Source: Nocardia puris (GTDB lineage: Bacteria; Actinomycetota; Actinomycetes; Mycobacteriales; Mycobacteriaceae). From it: a stretch of DNA of 64,000 nt. The position numbers were made by a program, and so were the translations under genes. How positions within the stretch are numbered: position 1 is the stretch's first letter; each line of letters opens with the position of its first letter. Positions 38,404 to 48,404 of this stretch are shown here, one piece after another. The notes below the pieces were generated by a model. It worked only from the letters and a program-made list of their open reading frames with translations. It ran no database searches and was not told the origin of the DNA. Location: assembly GCF_003315035.1 (NCBI RefSeq), contig NZ_QNRE01000001.1:965224-1029223 (forward strand), in the 5' to 3' direction.

Positions 38404-39498
38404 TCAGGAAACCGGCGCCAGCTCCCGCGACGTACCGGAGATCGTCCCACTGCCGAGGACCTCGTCGCCCGCCGGATCGGGCCGGTACAGCACCACGGCC
38501 TGCCCCTTCGCCACACCGGTCAACGGCTCGCGCAACCGCACCACGAGCCCCGCGCCGGAGGGCTCTGCGACGGCGGGCGCCGTGCCGCCGTGCGCGCGCA
38601 CCTGCGCCACGCACTCGACGGGCCCGTCCGGCACCTCACCCGAGGTCCAGATCGCCCGGTCGGCGAGCACGGTCCACACGTGCAGATCCTCCACCGAACC
38701 CACGCGCACGGTCCCGGACTCGGGATCGATCCCGGTGACGTACCGCGGCTTGCCGTCGGCGGCCGGGCCCGGCAGGCCCAGACCCTTGCGCTGTCCGATG
38801 GTGAACCCGTGCACGCCGTCGTGCTTGCCCAGCTCACGGCCGTCGGCGTCCACCACCGCGCCCGGCCGCACGCCGATCTTCGCGCCGAGGAAGGCGCGGG
38901 TGTCGCCGGAGGGGATGAAGCAGATGTCGTGACTGTCGGGCTTGTTCGCCACGGCCAGTCCGCGCTCGGCCGCCTCGGCCCGGATGTCGGGCTTCGGCGT
39001 GTCCCCCACCGGGAACATCGCGCGGGAGAGCTGGTCGGCGGTGAGCACGGCGAGCACGTAGGACTGGTCCTTGTCGGCGTCGACCGCGCGGCGCAGCACG
39101 CCGCCGTCGAGCCGCGCGTAGTGCCCGGTGACGACGGCGTCGAAGCCCAGCGCCACCGCCCGGTCGGCGAGGGCGGAGAACTTGATCTTCTCGTTGCAGC
39201 GCAGGCACGGATTCGGCGTCTCACCGGCGGCGTAGGAGGCGACGAAATCGTCGATCACGTCCTCCTTGAACCGGTCCGCGAAATCCCAGACGTAGAACGG
39301 GATGCCGAGCACGTCGGCGGCGCGGCGCGCGTCGCCCGCGTCCTCCTTGGAGCAGCAGCCGCGCGAGCCGGTGCGCAGTGTGCCGGGTGTGGCCGACAGC
39401 GCCAGGTGCACCCCCACCACGTCGTGTCCGGCGTCGACGGCGCGCGCCGCCGCAACGGCCGAGTCCACACCACCGCTCATCGCCGCGAGAACCCGCAT
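38404..39498 (-). CDS. mnmA: tRNA-specific 2-thiouridylase
   Basis: 364-aa MnmA, which thiolates U34 of Lys, Glu and Gln tRNAs. PP-loop [10 protein letters not shown] binds ATP; the catalytic cysteines are in [12 protein letters not shown] and HDICFIP; the C-terminal beta-barrel ([15 protein letters not shown]) is complete. ATG at 39498 overlaps the iscS stop as TGATG, so sulfur donor and acceptor enzymes are translationally coupled. This matches M. tuberculosis Rv3024c-Rv3025c. Confidence 0.97.
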   Translation of the reverse strand: MRVLAAMSGGVDSAVAAARAVDAGHDVVGVHLALSATPGTLRTGSRGCCSKEDAGDARRAADVLGIPFYVWDFADRFKEDVIDDFVASYAAGETPNPCLRCNEKIKFSALADRAVALGFDAVVTGHYARLDGGVLRRAVDADKDQSYVLAVLTADQLSRAMFPVGDTPKPDIRAEAAERGLAVANKPDSHDICFIPSGDTRAFLGAKIGVRPGAVVDADGRELGKHDGVHGFTIGQRKGLGLPGPAADGKPRYVTGIDPESGTVRVGSVEDLHVWTVLADRAIWTSGEVPDGPVECVAQVRAHGGTAPAVAEPSGAGLVVRLREPLTGVAKGQAVVLYRPDPAGDEVLGSGTISGTSRELAPVS

Positions 39499-40736
39499 CA
39501 CACACCACCTTTCGCACCGGCGAGACCCGCCACGCGGGCCCGCTCCACCACCTGGGGCAAGACATCGAGGAGGGCGTCCACGTCGGCGCGGGTCGACGTG
39601 TGCCCGAGGGAGAAACGCAGGGAGCCGCGCGCGACGCGGGGCTCGACGCCCATCGCGATCAGCACGTGGCTCGGGCTCGCCACGCCCGCGTTGCAGGCCG
39701 AGCCGGTGGAGCATTCGATGCCGGCGGCGTCCAGCAGCATGAGCAGCGAGTCGCCCTCGCAGCCCGGGAACGTGAAATGCGCGTTGCCGGGCAGGCGGCG
39801 CTCGTCGACCGGGCCGTTGAACACGGCGTCGGGGATCGTGGCGAGCACGCCGTCCACGAGCGCGTCGCGCAGCGCGGCGAGTTCGGGGGTGCGGATCGGC
39901 AGCTCGGCCGCCGTGATCCGCAGCGCGGTGGCCAGGCCGACCGCGGCGGGCGTGTCGGAGGTGCCCGACCGCAGGTCGCGCTCGTGACCGCCGCCGTGCA
40001 GCAGCGGCACCACCTCGACCTGCCTGCCGAGCAGCAGCACGCCGGCGCCGTGCGGGCCGCCGACCTTGTGCCCGGCGAAGCTCGCCGCCGACAGGCCGCT
40101 GGCGGCGAAGTCGATGGGCAGCTGCGCGGCCGCCTGGATCGCGTCGCTGTGCATCGGCACGCCGAATTCCTGGGCGACCGTGGCGAGTTCGCGGATCGGC
40201 TGGATCGCGCCGACCTCGTTATTGGCCCACATGATGGTGACCAGCGCGACCTCGTCGGAGTGCGCGGCCAGCGCCTCGCGCAGGGTGGCGGGCGAAACCA
40301 TGCCCTCGGCGTCGACCGGCAGCCAGGTCGCGCGCGCGCCCTCGTGCCGCTCGAGCCACTCGATGGCGTCGATCACCGCGTGGTGCTCGACCGAGCTGGC
40401 GATGATGCGGGTGCGGCGCGGATCGGCGTCGCGGCGCGCCCAGTAGATGCCCTTGACGGCCAGGTTGTCGCTCTCGGTGCCGCCCGAGGTGAAGATCACC
40501 TCCGACGGCCGCGCCCCCAGGCTCTCGGCGATCGACTCGCGCGCCTCTTCCAGCAACCGCCGCGCCGCGCGCCCCGACCCGTGCACCGACGACGCGTTGC
40601 CCGGCCGCGTCATGGCAGCCGTCATCGCCTCGACAGCGGCGGGCAGCATCGGTGTGGTGGCCGCGTGATCGAGGTAGACCGTCCTGGGCGCAGCACCGGT
40701 GACCGGACCCGAAAAAGCCGACTTCATGACCGACAA
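39498..40736 (-). CDS. iscS: Cysteine desulfurase
   Basis: 412-aa class V PLP enzyme that removes sulfur from cysteine and supplies MnmA and Fe-S assembly. [11 protein letters not shown] at the N-terminus, EHHAV with the PLP-stacking His, the Schiff-base Lys in [11 protein letters not shown] and the persulfide Cys in [11 protein letters not shown] are present; the short Cys loop marks a group I-like enzyme. It is the last conserved gene before the accessory island; the mycobacterial genes that normally lie upstream (Rv3026c onwards) are missing here. Confidence 0.95.
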   Translation of the reverse strand: MSVMKSAFSGPVTGAAPRTVYLDHAATTPMLPAAVEAMTAAMTRPGNASSVHGSGRAARRLLEEARESIAESLGARPSEVIFTSGGTESDNLAVKGIYWARRDADPRRTRIIASSVEHHAVIDAIEWLERHEGARATWLPVDAEGMVSPATLREALAAHSDEVALVTIMWANNEVGAIQPIRELATVAQEFGVPMHSDAIQAAAQLPIDFAASGLSAASFAGHKVGGPHGAGVLLLGRQVEVVPLLHGGGHERDLRSGTSDTPAAVGLATALRITAAELPIRTPELAALRDALVDGVLATIPDAVFNGPVDERRLPGNAHFTFPGCEGDSLLMLLDAAGIECSTGSACNAGVASPSHVLIAMGVEPRVARGSLRFSLGHTSTRADVDALLDVLPQVVERARVAGLAGAKGGV

Positions 40737-41229
40737 AGCCTATACCACCGCTGACCTGGGCATCTTGCGGGTCCACCCCTGCTTTCTACGATTTACCCAG
40801 GATTCTCAACACGAGTATCACTAATCGGTATTCCCGCGACTCGCTCGGCGCCTCATCCCTCTGTCCGTGACCAGCTGAGACGTATGCGTCGAATGTCATG
40901 GTGTCGTTCTTGCGCGGCATGCATCGCGTCTCATCCGCCAAGCCGTACACGTCAGCGGCGACCCTGTATGGACTCCTGGCACGCCGCAGCGCCCCGCTGC
41001 CAATGGGGACGCGAAACGGGGTACCGCATGGCTAGTTTCTTCCGCGTCTGGCCAAGCCACGGCCTAGTTTGCGGCGTTGCACGCCGGGCGGGTGACACCT
41101 CCCGGAGGCACGCCAAGGACGGGCAAGCAAGCCCGGCCCCCTCTGACCGCCCACCAATTGTGAGCCGTCCCGCAGTCGAATCCGCCTGACATTCCGCGAC
41201 GCGAGTCAGCTGGCGACGGACCAGCCACC
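40737..41229. other. Non-coding left flank of the pPIWI_RE island
   Basis: About 490 bp, visibly lower in GC than iscS. I find no gene, no tRNA and no clear attachment repeat. A small hairpin GGCGT-TGC-ACGCC occurs near 41072. It must contain the iscS promoter. Confidence 0.5.
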
Positions 41230-41249
41230 CGTCGTCGGATCAGACGACG
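41230..41249 (-). terminator. Hairpin at the 3' end of the pPIWI_RE operon
   Basis: CGTCGTC-GGATCA-GACGACG, a perfect 7-bp stem straddling the pPIWI_RE stop codon (41240-41242). It could end the three-gene transcript. Confidence 0.45.
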
Positions 41250-44020
41250 CCGTCTTTGAGTTCGTCGAGGTCTACCTCGTCGTCGAGGTCGATGGTGCGG
41301 CGATAGTCGGGGTGGTCTTTATCCATTTTGGCCGCGAGGTGGATGGGCGCCGGGTAGCTGGTGCGGCCATCCCATGAGACGGCGTGGTCGCAGAGCCGTG
41401 CGGCGGCGATGGCGTAGCGGATCGGGTCTGTGTCTGCGCCGACGACGACGATCTCGGTGGTTGTGTGGGCATACCAGGTGTGTTGGCCAGCTTCGTTGTC
41501 GGCGGTCCAACGGGTGCCGTGCTCTCCCGCCCGGCTGTACCGGCGCCCGCCTGTGAACTGGCGCGGGATGTTGGACAGGATCCATGTGTTCTGGGCTCCG
41601 TCGAGCTGGTAGAGACCCTCGGTGGTCTTCTTGATGTGAGGCTCCTTCTGGACGGTTCCTTCCGTCTGTCTCTCGTCTACGCCAACGTGCAACTCGACCG
41701 GCCGGGGGAGGTCACGGGAGCCGGAGGTCACGCGAACGATGGCCCGCGGGCGATGACCACTGGAGGGGCTGCACCCTGGGAGCGCAGGCCGGTCGTTGAT
41801 CCGGCCTGCTGAGTCCGGACGCAGGTCAAGGTTTTTGTTGGCGAGGAGCGGCCACAGCGCGCGGGAGCTGTCTCCAGAAACCAGCAGGACGTAGCCGGTG
41901 GCGGTATCGAGGTGGTCTTGGAGTTGGCCGAGTGCGGTGTCAATGCTGTCGACGAGCGAGAGGTCTTGGCGTTTACCTTCGGGCAGCGAGTGCGAGCGAA
42001 AGGCAGTGTTGGCGGCGAAGTAGTCCTGCCACCCAGTTGTTCCCCCGCGCGGGTGTCGTTTGGGTTGATATGCCTTGGTGTGCCAGTGGTCGCCCTCGGG
42101 GATGAGCGCCACCAGCGACCAGCTCAGGCGCGGTCCCGCCGAAGTCCAACGCGCCCCGCGCTGTTCGCGGATGTGAAGGCCGACGAACGCGACGGGTTCC
42201 TTCAAACCGTAGCGGCCGTAGGCCAGCGCTCGGCTGAGTCGAGGATGGATCAGACCAGCGGCTCGGAGCATGTCGGCGACTGCGTTGTGACCCGGATGAT
42301 CTTTCTTCAGGCTGAGTCCCAGCTTGGTCAGCGGGTCATTCTCCTCACTGGGAGCGGTCTCGTTGTTGCCGGACTCGGTACCGTCGGTGGCGTTCCCGTT
42401 GCTCGTCTTCGTCGCCGGTTCGGTGTCTGATTTGGGCGAGGGCTTGGTGGTGATGAACTGGGCAAGTACGTGGTGCTGGGCAAGCATTCGGTTGAGGGGG
42501 TGCTTGGCGTCGGTCAGATCAGGGTCGTCCACCGTACTGTCGGGTCGACGGGACTGCTTGCGTTGCGCGGCCCATGCGCGCGCGTCGTACTCGGTCTCGC
42601 ACAGCGCCACGATCCGTGTGTCGTCGGGTACGTCGAGGTGAGGCACCGCAGCCAAGAGCTCAGCTCGGCCGGAGTGGTCGCCGTGGGCCAGCAATGCGGC
42701 GGCCCGGTGGAAGATGATTTCGACGTGGTCGCCGATCAGTGTCGGTTCGTCCTCTGGCATGCCGATGTCGGCGAGGTCGGGGCGGTTGAAGTGGTAGGCC
42801 AGCAGGCGCTGGAGCCGGGTCCGGGTGTGCTGGTGGCGGTAGAGGACAAGGATCCGTAGGCGTCGGCAGCCTGATGCTTCGATGATTGTGGGCAGGGCGG
42901 ATTCGTCGAGCAGGTCGGTGTCCCGGCCCGCTGTCACTTGTCGGCGCGTGCCCTTGGGGAACCTGTGGCCAGCTACGTTGCGGGCGATGATGTTGGGGGT
43001 ATCCAGGACCGTGGACAGGTGACTGCTGAGTTCACGGATGGTGTGCATGCCGACGCCGCGGCCGATCGGGAAGCGTACGGACTTCGGGACCAGCGCACGC
43101 AGTCTGCCGGGTTCGCCGGTCATGTCGCGATCTTCTGGCCGGATCAGGGTCTCGCCACCCAGGCGTGCCCACACTGTGAGGGCGATGTCGCTGGTGCGTT
43201 CGATCCGGGTCGCTCGGCCGCGGCCTTCGACGGCGAGCGTGAGCAGTGGATCCTGTGTCGAGCGCTGGGCCAGCCAGGCAGTGCGGGATGAGTTGAGCCA
43301 GCGACTGAGCCTGGACACCGAGGGGTCGACGACAACGACCGGGTCGCGCATCCAGGGCAACGTCTTCATCGTTAGTTGCACGCGAAGCGCGGCATAGGAC
43401 GGGTTGTTCTCGTCGTTGTCCCACTGGCCGGTCCACAGCAGGTCCTTGTCCCAGACCAGCAGGTTTCCCTGGGTGTCGGCCCGCAGGGCGATTTCACGGT
43501 CGTCGATCTTCCACGTACGGTCGGCCAGTTGTTGGGCCACTTCCCAGGTGGCCGCGTCGTACACCCAATAGGCCGCATCGGGCTGGTCACCCACCCGCTT
43601 GATCTCGTTGCCCAACATGACCTCATCGGGCTCGATGCTGGCGAGGAGTTCCGCCAGTTCGCTGGCGTAGGAAAAACTCATCTCGTCCTCGGGCACCTTG
43701 AGCAGAGCCTGTTCCCACAGGACCACGGCGTCGTGGATGTCGCGGCTGTCCAGGCTGCGGCGACTGATCATTTGCCGGGGTGGATTGTTGCGGCTGGTCG
43801 GAAACAGGTTGACGCTGGTGCGGCCGATGGCGCGTAGCGCGGTGGCCAGGCCGGCGTAGGGCAAGTTTCCGTGGGAGCCGGTGATGTCGCGGTAGCGATC
43901 GAGCAAGTCGCTCCACACGTCGCGGGCTCGTTCTGGGAAGCGGTAGACACGCACCACCCCGTGCAGTTCTGCGGTCAGCGGGTAGGCCAGCAAGTGCAGC
44001 TTGTCATCGCCCATGGTCAT
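41240..44020 (-). CDS. pPIWI_RE-family prokaryotic Piwi protein
   Basis: 926-aa protein that I identify as pPIWI_RE, the Argonaute/Piwi branch named for an invariant Arg and Glu in the RNase H-fold domain. The N-terminal module X-like region (1-360) is followed by a MID-like region (about 385-530), an Asn/Ser/Thr/Glu-rich linker (530-560), and the RNase H-fold (570-905) with AFVGLHIREQRGARW, GYVLLVSGDSSRALWPLL, AIVRVTS and TTEIVVVGADTDPI. Arg763 and Glu856 are the best candidates for the name-giving pair. The ending PAPIHLAAKMDKDHPDYRR resembles the C-terminal Piwi motif. It overlaps the helicase stop (ATGA). Predicted to bind nucleic-acid guides or R-loops; activity is not shown by sequence. 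Function assignment rests on motif recall plus gene context. Confidence 0.82.
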   Translation of the reverse strand: MTMGDDKLHLLAYPLTAELHGVVRVYRFPERARDVWSDLLDRYRDITGSHGNLPYAGLATALRAIGRTSVNLFPTSRNNPPRQMISRRSLDSRDIHDAVVLWEQALLKVPEDEMSFSYASELAELLASIEPDEVMLGNEIKRVGDQPDAAYWVYDAATWEVAQQLADRTWKIDDREIALRADTQGNLLVWDKDLLWTGQWDNDENNPSYAALRVQLTMKTLPWMRDPVVVVDPSVSRLSRWLNSSRTAWLAQRSTQDPLLTLAVEGRGRATRIERTSDIALTVWARLGGETLIRPEDRDMTGEPGRLRALVPKSVRFPIGRGVGMHTIRELSSHLSTVLDTPNIIARNVAGHRFPKGTRRQVTAGRDTDLLDESALPTIIEASGCRRLRILVLYRHQHTRTRLQRLLAYHFNRPDLADIGMPEDEPTLIGDHVEIIFHRAAALLAHGDHSGRAELLAAVPHLDVPDDTRIVALCETEYDARAWAAQRKQSRRPDSTVDDPDLTDAKHPLNRMLAQHHVLAQFITTKPSPKSDTEPATKTSNGNATDGTESGNNETAPSEENDPLTKLGLSLKKDHPGHNAVADMLRAAGLIHPRLSRALAYGRYGLKEPVAFVGLHIREQRGARWTSAGPRLSWSLVALIPEGDHWHTKAYQPKRHPRGGTTGWQDYFAANTAFRSHSLPEGKRQDLSLVDSIDTALGQLQDHLDTATGYVLLVSGDSSRALWPLLANKNLDLRPDSAGRINDRPALPGCSPSSGHRPRAIVRVTSGSRDLPRPVELHVGVDERQTEGTVQKEPHIKKTTEGLYQLDGAQNTWILSNIPRQFTGGRRYSRAGEHGTRWTADNEAGQHTWYAHTTTEIVVVGADTDPIRYAIAAARLCDHAVSWDGRTSYPAPIHLAAKMDKDHPDYRRTIDLDDEVDLDELKDGVV

Positions 44021-47000
44021 CGGTTGTCGTCCTCGGAAGTGTGGTCGATCCCGGCGAAGTCGAGCCAGGACACCAGTGTGGAGCCGTAGATGCGGCTCAG
44101 TGCACGCTGGCTGGCTGGGGTGAGGTTGTCGTAGTAGAAGCGCAGCAGGCCCGGCAGGTCGCTGCCGAACTTGGCGTCGTGGAAAGCACCGTCGACAAGG
44201 TAGAGCTCGACCGGAGTGCCGCCGCGGCGAGCGCGTCCGGCGAGCTGGATTAGGTCGACAAGCATCCCCGCTACGGCTTCGGCTTTGAGCACGCGGCTGA
44301 GCCTGCTGAATCTGGGATCGCTGGCCAGGATGTGGTAGAGCCGTGAGAACGCGGCCTGACGTTGCTTGTTCAGTACGGCTGCGGGGCCCGGACCAGGGAT
44401 GCCGATGTCGAGCGCATGGGAGTTGACGCTGGCGAACATCTCGGCCGAGTCGGTCAGTTGAGTCGGTGGACGCACGCACACCCAGACCGATGCCAGCGCG
44501 GAGCGCTGGTCACCGGGTACCAGGATGTTGAGACCACGCGCCACCAAACTCAACGGCGCGATGCAGACCTTGACATTCGGATATTCCCGCGGCAGTGCCT
44601 CCAGATCCTCCACCGTCACACGCACTACCCCGGACGGCAACGCCACGGCAGACGAGCGATGGTCTTTCGGCACGACAACGGCAACCCAGCTCGGGTCGCC
44701 GATGTGTGAGGCGATCCCGGCACCGAGCAGCGCGGCATGTTTGTAGGAGTTGCCGACCAGCATGCACAGTTCCCGATCGGGCGCGGTCTCGGCAAGCTTG
44801 CGTAGGTGCCTGTCCAGGTGCTGGTCCCACAGGGTCTTGCCGAGTTCCCGGATCGCGTCAGGCTTGTGGGACTCGGAGCGGCCACCGATGTGGATGGCCT
44901 GAAACTCCTCGTCGAGCGCCTTGCCCGCTCGGGTGGTGAACGCCCCGGGCGCTGCGTCGGTCATGGCGTAGGTGACCTCGGCCTTGATGTGCTCACGGGC
45001 GGCGCCGGGGAAAAACGCCGTGGCCGACAAGCCCAAGACGATCCGTTGCACACCCGCGGTGGACAGGGCCACAGTGCCGCCCAGCTGCGCAATGGTGGTG
45101 TGCGGGTCACCGGCGATGGCCTGCACCGACAGCTTGCCCTGCGGGTAGGGGTCGGACACCTTGTCCACGCGGAATCCGAACAGCAGGTACCCGAGCGGGC
45201 CGTAGGGGATCGTGGCGTGCTGGACGAAGTTGCCGAGCTTGTCTGCGAGCACGCGTGCCGCGGGAAGCTCAGTGCCTGGTGAGCTGACCGCAAAGGTCAG
45301 CCGAGTCAGCGATTGGTGCAGCGCGCCAAGCCATGTCCGCACGAGCAGGGCATTGACCACGGCGCGGCGCAGGTCCTTATCCCGCACTCGTCGGGCCAGC
45401 GTGCGGTGCAGGCTGTGCGTGACCTCACGAATCCGGTCCTGGCCGGTGTCGTTGCTGACGACCGAGCGCAGCAGAGTGGCGACCTTGCGCATCTTGCGCG
45501 GCGGCGTTCCGCCGTTGACCTCGCGAGTATCTGGGAACAAGGCATTGAACTGCTCGTAGATTTCCGGTGCGATCCCGTCGATATCGTCCTCGACACCGAA
45601 CAGGGCTTGGAGCAGCATGCGGTCGTTGGCGCCGGGAACATGCCAGCCGGAGCCTGGGCGGTCCAGGTCTGCCTCCAACCAAAGGTCCTGTTCCAGTATG
45701 TAGTTGAGGAACTGGTCAGCCAGGAATCGGGTGCGAGACAGGGCTGGAAAAACTTCACGGTCCTCAGCGGGCATCAGCATCGTGCGTTGGGTGTCGAGCT
45801 GGGCCAGGGGCAGCTCTTGTCGCCCACCGCTGGCGGCGAGCACCAGTTGCCGGGCACCGGCGTCGAACATGTTGCTCTGCAACAGGTCGATCTCGTCGAT
45901 GATCAGCACCGGACAGCGACGCATCAAGAACTCCAGCACCGGCATACGGCTGTGGTCGATGCCGTCGACTCGTACAGGTATCGGCACCGTGCCGTGGATC
46001 AGGTTGTGGTGGTTGGTAACGATGATGTCGGCCGCGGCGGCATTGTGGAACCCTCGATGTCGCCCGCACGCGCTCAGCATGGGACAGGCGTACCGCTGGT
46101 CTGCATCAGACTTGGCCTGCCTACCCTTCTTGTCAGAGCTGGTCTCTTCCTGGTCGGGCTCAGGCAGAGCACGCAGGGAGGTGCAAGGCTCGTCCGGTGC
46201 GGCAGGCGGCGGGCCGTCGACGGTGAGGGCGGGCAGAACGCAGCCATAACCCAGCTGGTCGAAGCGATCCCACTCACCGCGTTCGGCCGCCTGAGTGGCC
46301 TTTTCCTCCAGCCGCCGCGGAGACACGAGAGCTACACACCGAGCGGGGGTGCCCAGGACGGCGAGGTCGTGCTCGATACTCGTGGTCAGGCGCCGCGCGG
46401 TGTTCTCCTCGTCAGCGATCTGCTCGGCGGTGCTAAGGGCGTCGTGGATAGTGCCCACCACGATCGCCACGGGAACGCCCTGCCGTGCCAAATGGACTGC
46501 CAGCAACCGGGTCAGCACGCTCTTACCGACTCCGGTCGGCGCGTTGAGCAACCGGATGCCCCCAGCTCGCAGCAGCAACTCGGTCACAGGCAAGTCATCG
46601 ACGTCGCGCAGCTTGTCGAACAGCTCCTCGATAATGCCGCTCTGCCAGGGTGAGGATCCCGAAACCTGAGCCAGATGGTTTGCCAGTGCCTTGAGCTCGG
46701 CCGGGCTGACTTTGACGTCATCCACCTTCCCGGCTGTGTCCAGCACAACGGGGGCGACCGTGGCCCCGTGCACGGTGATCGGCAGCTTGACTGTGGACTC
46801 GCCGTGCCAGCCGAAGCGGTACTTGCCGGGTCCGGCCACCGGTAGCGGACGCCGGCCCTGTAGATACTTGGTTTCGGCCTCCTCGAGCAGACGCTGCGCG
46901 AGTTCGAGTGGGCGTTGGCCGTGCCGGGCGATCACGTAGGTGACCGCGTTGTCGGGAATCTCGTCGGGCACCTGGTAAGGGCTGTTCTGATCGTGGCGCA

Positions 47001-47253
47001 GCTTGCGGGCTGCTTCGAGGAACCGCCGGGGCGAGCCGAGCTCGTTGTGGCGGAGTCGCAGGAACTGTCCCACCAGCCGCTGGGTGTCCTCGGGCTGGTC
47101 GGGCCAGTCCGACCACAGATCCATCCTGCCCGAGGCGATCAGACCCGCCTGGTCCAGTGGGACGACGGTGCGGCCGTCGGCGCCAGGGAACCCGAAGAAC
47201 TCCTCAGAGAACGCACATGCGATCTGCGTGGCCAACTGGCGCAGACTGGTCAC
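44017..47253 (-). CDS. DinG/XPD-like helicase of the pPIWI_RE island
   Basis: 1078-aa superfamily 2 helicase. After an N-terminal accessory domain of about 225 residues (likely island domain Z or Y) come Walker A APTGVGKS (238-245), a cysteine cluster C338, C357, C390 and C396 that could ligate an Fe-S cluster as in XPD/DinG, the ADIIVTNHHNLI segment (409-420), Walker B IIDEID (451-456), and motif VI QLAGRARR (1003-1010). Such helicases unwind DNA 5'-3' or displace R-loops. Start is a GTG at 47253 overlapping the nuclease stop (GTGA); its own stop overlaps the Piwi ATG. The middle gene of the coupled trio. Codon use is less GC-biased than in the chromosomal neighbours. Confidence 0.85.
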   Translation of the reverse strand: MTSLRQLATQIACAFSEEFFGFPGADGRTVVPLDQAGLIASGRMDLWSDWPDQPEDTQRLVGQFLRLRHNELGSPRRFLEAARKLRHDQNSPYQVPDEIPDNAVTYVIARHGQRPLELAQRLLEEAETKYLQGRRPLPVAGPGKYRFGWHGESTVKLPITVHGATVAPVVLDTAGKVDDVKVSPAELKALANHLAQVSGSSPWQSGIIEELFDKLRDVDDLPVTELLLRAGGIRLLNAPTGVGKSVLTRLLAVHLARQGVPVAIVVGTIHDALSTAEQIADEENTARRLTTSIEHDLAVLGTPARCVALVSPRRLEEKATQAAERGEWDRFDQLGYGCVLPALTVDGPPPAAPDEPCTSLRALPEPDQEETSSDKKGRQAKSDADQRYACPMLSACGRHRGFHNAAAADIIVTNHHNLIHGTVPIPVRVDGIDHSRMPVLEFLMRRCPVLIIDEIDLLQSNMFDAGARQLVLAASGGRQELPLAQLDTQRTMLMPAEDREVFPALSRTRFLADQFLNYILEQDLWLEADLDRPGSGWHVPGANDRMLLQALFGVEDDIDGIAPEIYEQFNALFPDTREVNGGTPPRKMRKVATLLRSVVSNDTGQDRIREVTHSLHRTLARRVRDKDLRRAVVNALLVRTWLGALHQSLTRLTFAVSSPGTELPAARVLADKLGNFVQHATIPYGPLGYLLFGFRVDKVSDPYPQGKLSVQAIAGDPHTTIAQLGGTVALSTAGVQRIVLGLSATAFFPGAAREHIKAEVTYAMTDAAPGAFTTRAGKALDEEFQAIHIGGRSESHKPDAIRELGKTLWDQHLDRHLRKLAETAPDRELCMLVGNSYKHAALLGAGIASHIGDPSWVAVVVPKDHRSSAVALPSGVVRVTVEDLEALPREYPNVKVCIAPLSLVARGLNILVPGDQRSALASVWVCVRPPTQLTDSAEMFASVNSHALDIGIPGPGPAAVLNKQRQAAFSRLYHILASDPRFSRLSRVLKAEAVAGMLVDLIQLAGRARRGGTPVELYLVDGAFHDAKFGSDLPGLLRFYYDNLTPASQRALSRIYGSTLVSWLDFAGIDHTSEDDNR

Positions 47254-48404
47254 CGCTGCACCCCCGCGGACCTGTCGACATCGTTCTTCAGGTCGGTCGC
47301 CGTCATGACCCGGTAGCCGGTACCGCGCAACATGGCGGCCAGGAGGTCGCGGCTACTGCGTTGGTGGTCCGGAATCACGATGATCAATCCGGGCTCGGCC
47401 GGTTCCGTCTCGCGTAGCGCCTCGCCGAGTGCGACTGGGGACGCCCACGCCTTGGCATCAACCCTCCACACCTTCCCCTTCAGTGTGATTCGCAGATCGT
47501 AGCGATCTTTGTGAGGCCACATATCAACTTTCGCGCCAGCCGCACGGGCGTGGTCACGCAAGTCGCACTCCAAGATCCCCGGCAGGGTCACATAACGCCA
47601 GATCACCCGTGACACCGCGCGCGACTCTGGGGTAGCCGGTCGAGCCTTGACCTCACTCGCGTGTGGGCCTGCGGGTTGAAGGACGGGAGCGCGGTCGGTA
47701 GGTCCGTCGGTGTGGCAGGTGTAGGTGATGCCGTTGCGCGCGTGTGCCTCACAACGCACCTCCACAACCGCACCTGCGCCGACCACGCGCATCGGCCAAC
47801 GGCAAGTCGGACACGCGAACCACCATCCGCGAATCTGGCACCATGCCCATTCCACGATGTGCTCGTAGTGCTCGAACCGTCCCCACATCGCGTCCCAGGT
47901 ACGGCGCAAATCGCGCAGGTCTCCGGAAGGCTCATCGACAAGCAGCTCGCGGGCTCGGGTGTAGTCCTTTGCGGGCAACCGTCGCAGCACCTCGTAGATG
48001 CGCCGCTCCTCCTGTTCCGTGGCGACCTTTGCCCATGGCCAGTGCTCGTCCAACGCTGCTGACGGAACTAGATGCTCGACACACAGGTCGCGGGCCTCGT
48101 CACTGAACTGCCCCATCCCGTCGAGCAGCACCAGATCACCGACTCCCCCCGAGTCGACCCCATTGGGTAGCAACTGCCGCAACGGGCGAGAGAGGCCGCT
48201 GCGGAACTGCGCCATGGTCGGAGCTTGCCCCACCGGATATATCGAGGCCAGAACCCCCAGGCAACTCATCAACGCACGCCCCTGCCTGCGGGGCGCCAGA
48301 TCAGGATCTCCAAGGGCAGCGGCAGCCAGGCAGCAGGCAGTGATCGCCTGATCGCGGCGGCGGCGATCAACCTCGGTCACGGTCGAAGACATACCGGGCA
48401 CCAT
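47250..48404 (-). CDS. REase-fold nuclease with zinc-ribbon-like module, first gene of the pPIWI_RE island
   Basis: 384-aa protein from the ATG at 48404 (a TTG at 48422 and ATG at 48392 are alternatives; no strong ribosome site distinguishes them). The N-terminal two-thirds is helical. A CPTC pair (198-201) with Cys218 and Cys230 looks like a zinc ribbon. The C-terminal domain has a PD-(D/E)xK-type core: Glu279 in GILECDLRDHAR, Asp303 in RYDLRITL, and D316-A-K318 in WRVDAKAW, then a Rossmann-like ending LIIVIPDHQ. It fits the REase that accompanies pPIWI_RE. Coupled to the helicase by GTGA overlap. As first gene it should be closest to the promoter in 48405-48605. Confidence 0.8.
   Translation of the reverse strand: MVPGMSSTVTEVDRRRRDQAITACCLAAAALGDPDLAPRRQGRALMSCLGVLASIYPVGQAPTMAQFRSGLSRPLRQLLPNGVDSGGVGDLVLLDGMGQFSDEARDLCVEHLVPSAALDEHWPWAKVATEQEERRIYEVLRRLPAKDYTRARELLVDEPSGDLRDLRRTWDAMWGRFEHYEHIVEWAWCQIRGWWFACPTCRWPMRVVGAGAVVEVRCEAHARNGITYTCHTDGPTDRAPVLQPAGPHASEVKARPATPESRAVSRVIWRYVTLPGILECDLRDHARAAGAKVDMWPHKDRYDLRITLKGKVWRVDAKAWASPVALGEALRETEPAEPGLIIVIPDHQRSSRDLLAAMLRGTGYRVMTATDLKNDVDRSAGVQR

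Noticed and set aside
41155..41200. GCAGTCGAATCCGCC resembling a tRNA T-arm at the island's left side
   Set aside because: The arms do not pair as a T-stem, and no acceptor or anticodon arm can be built around it.
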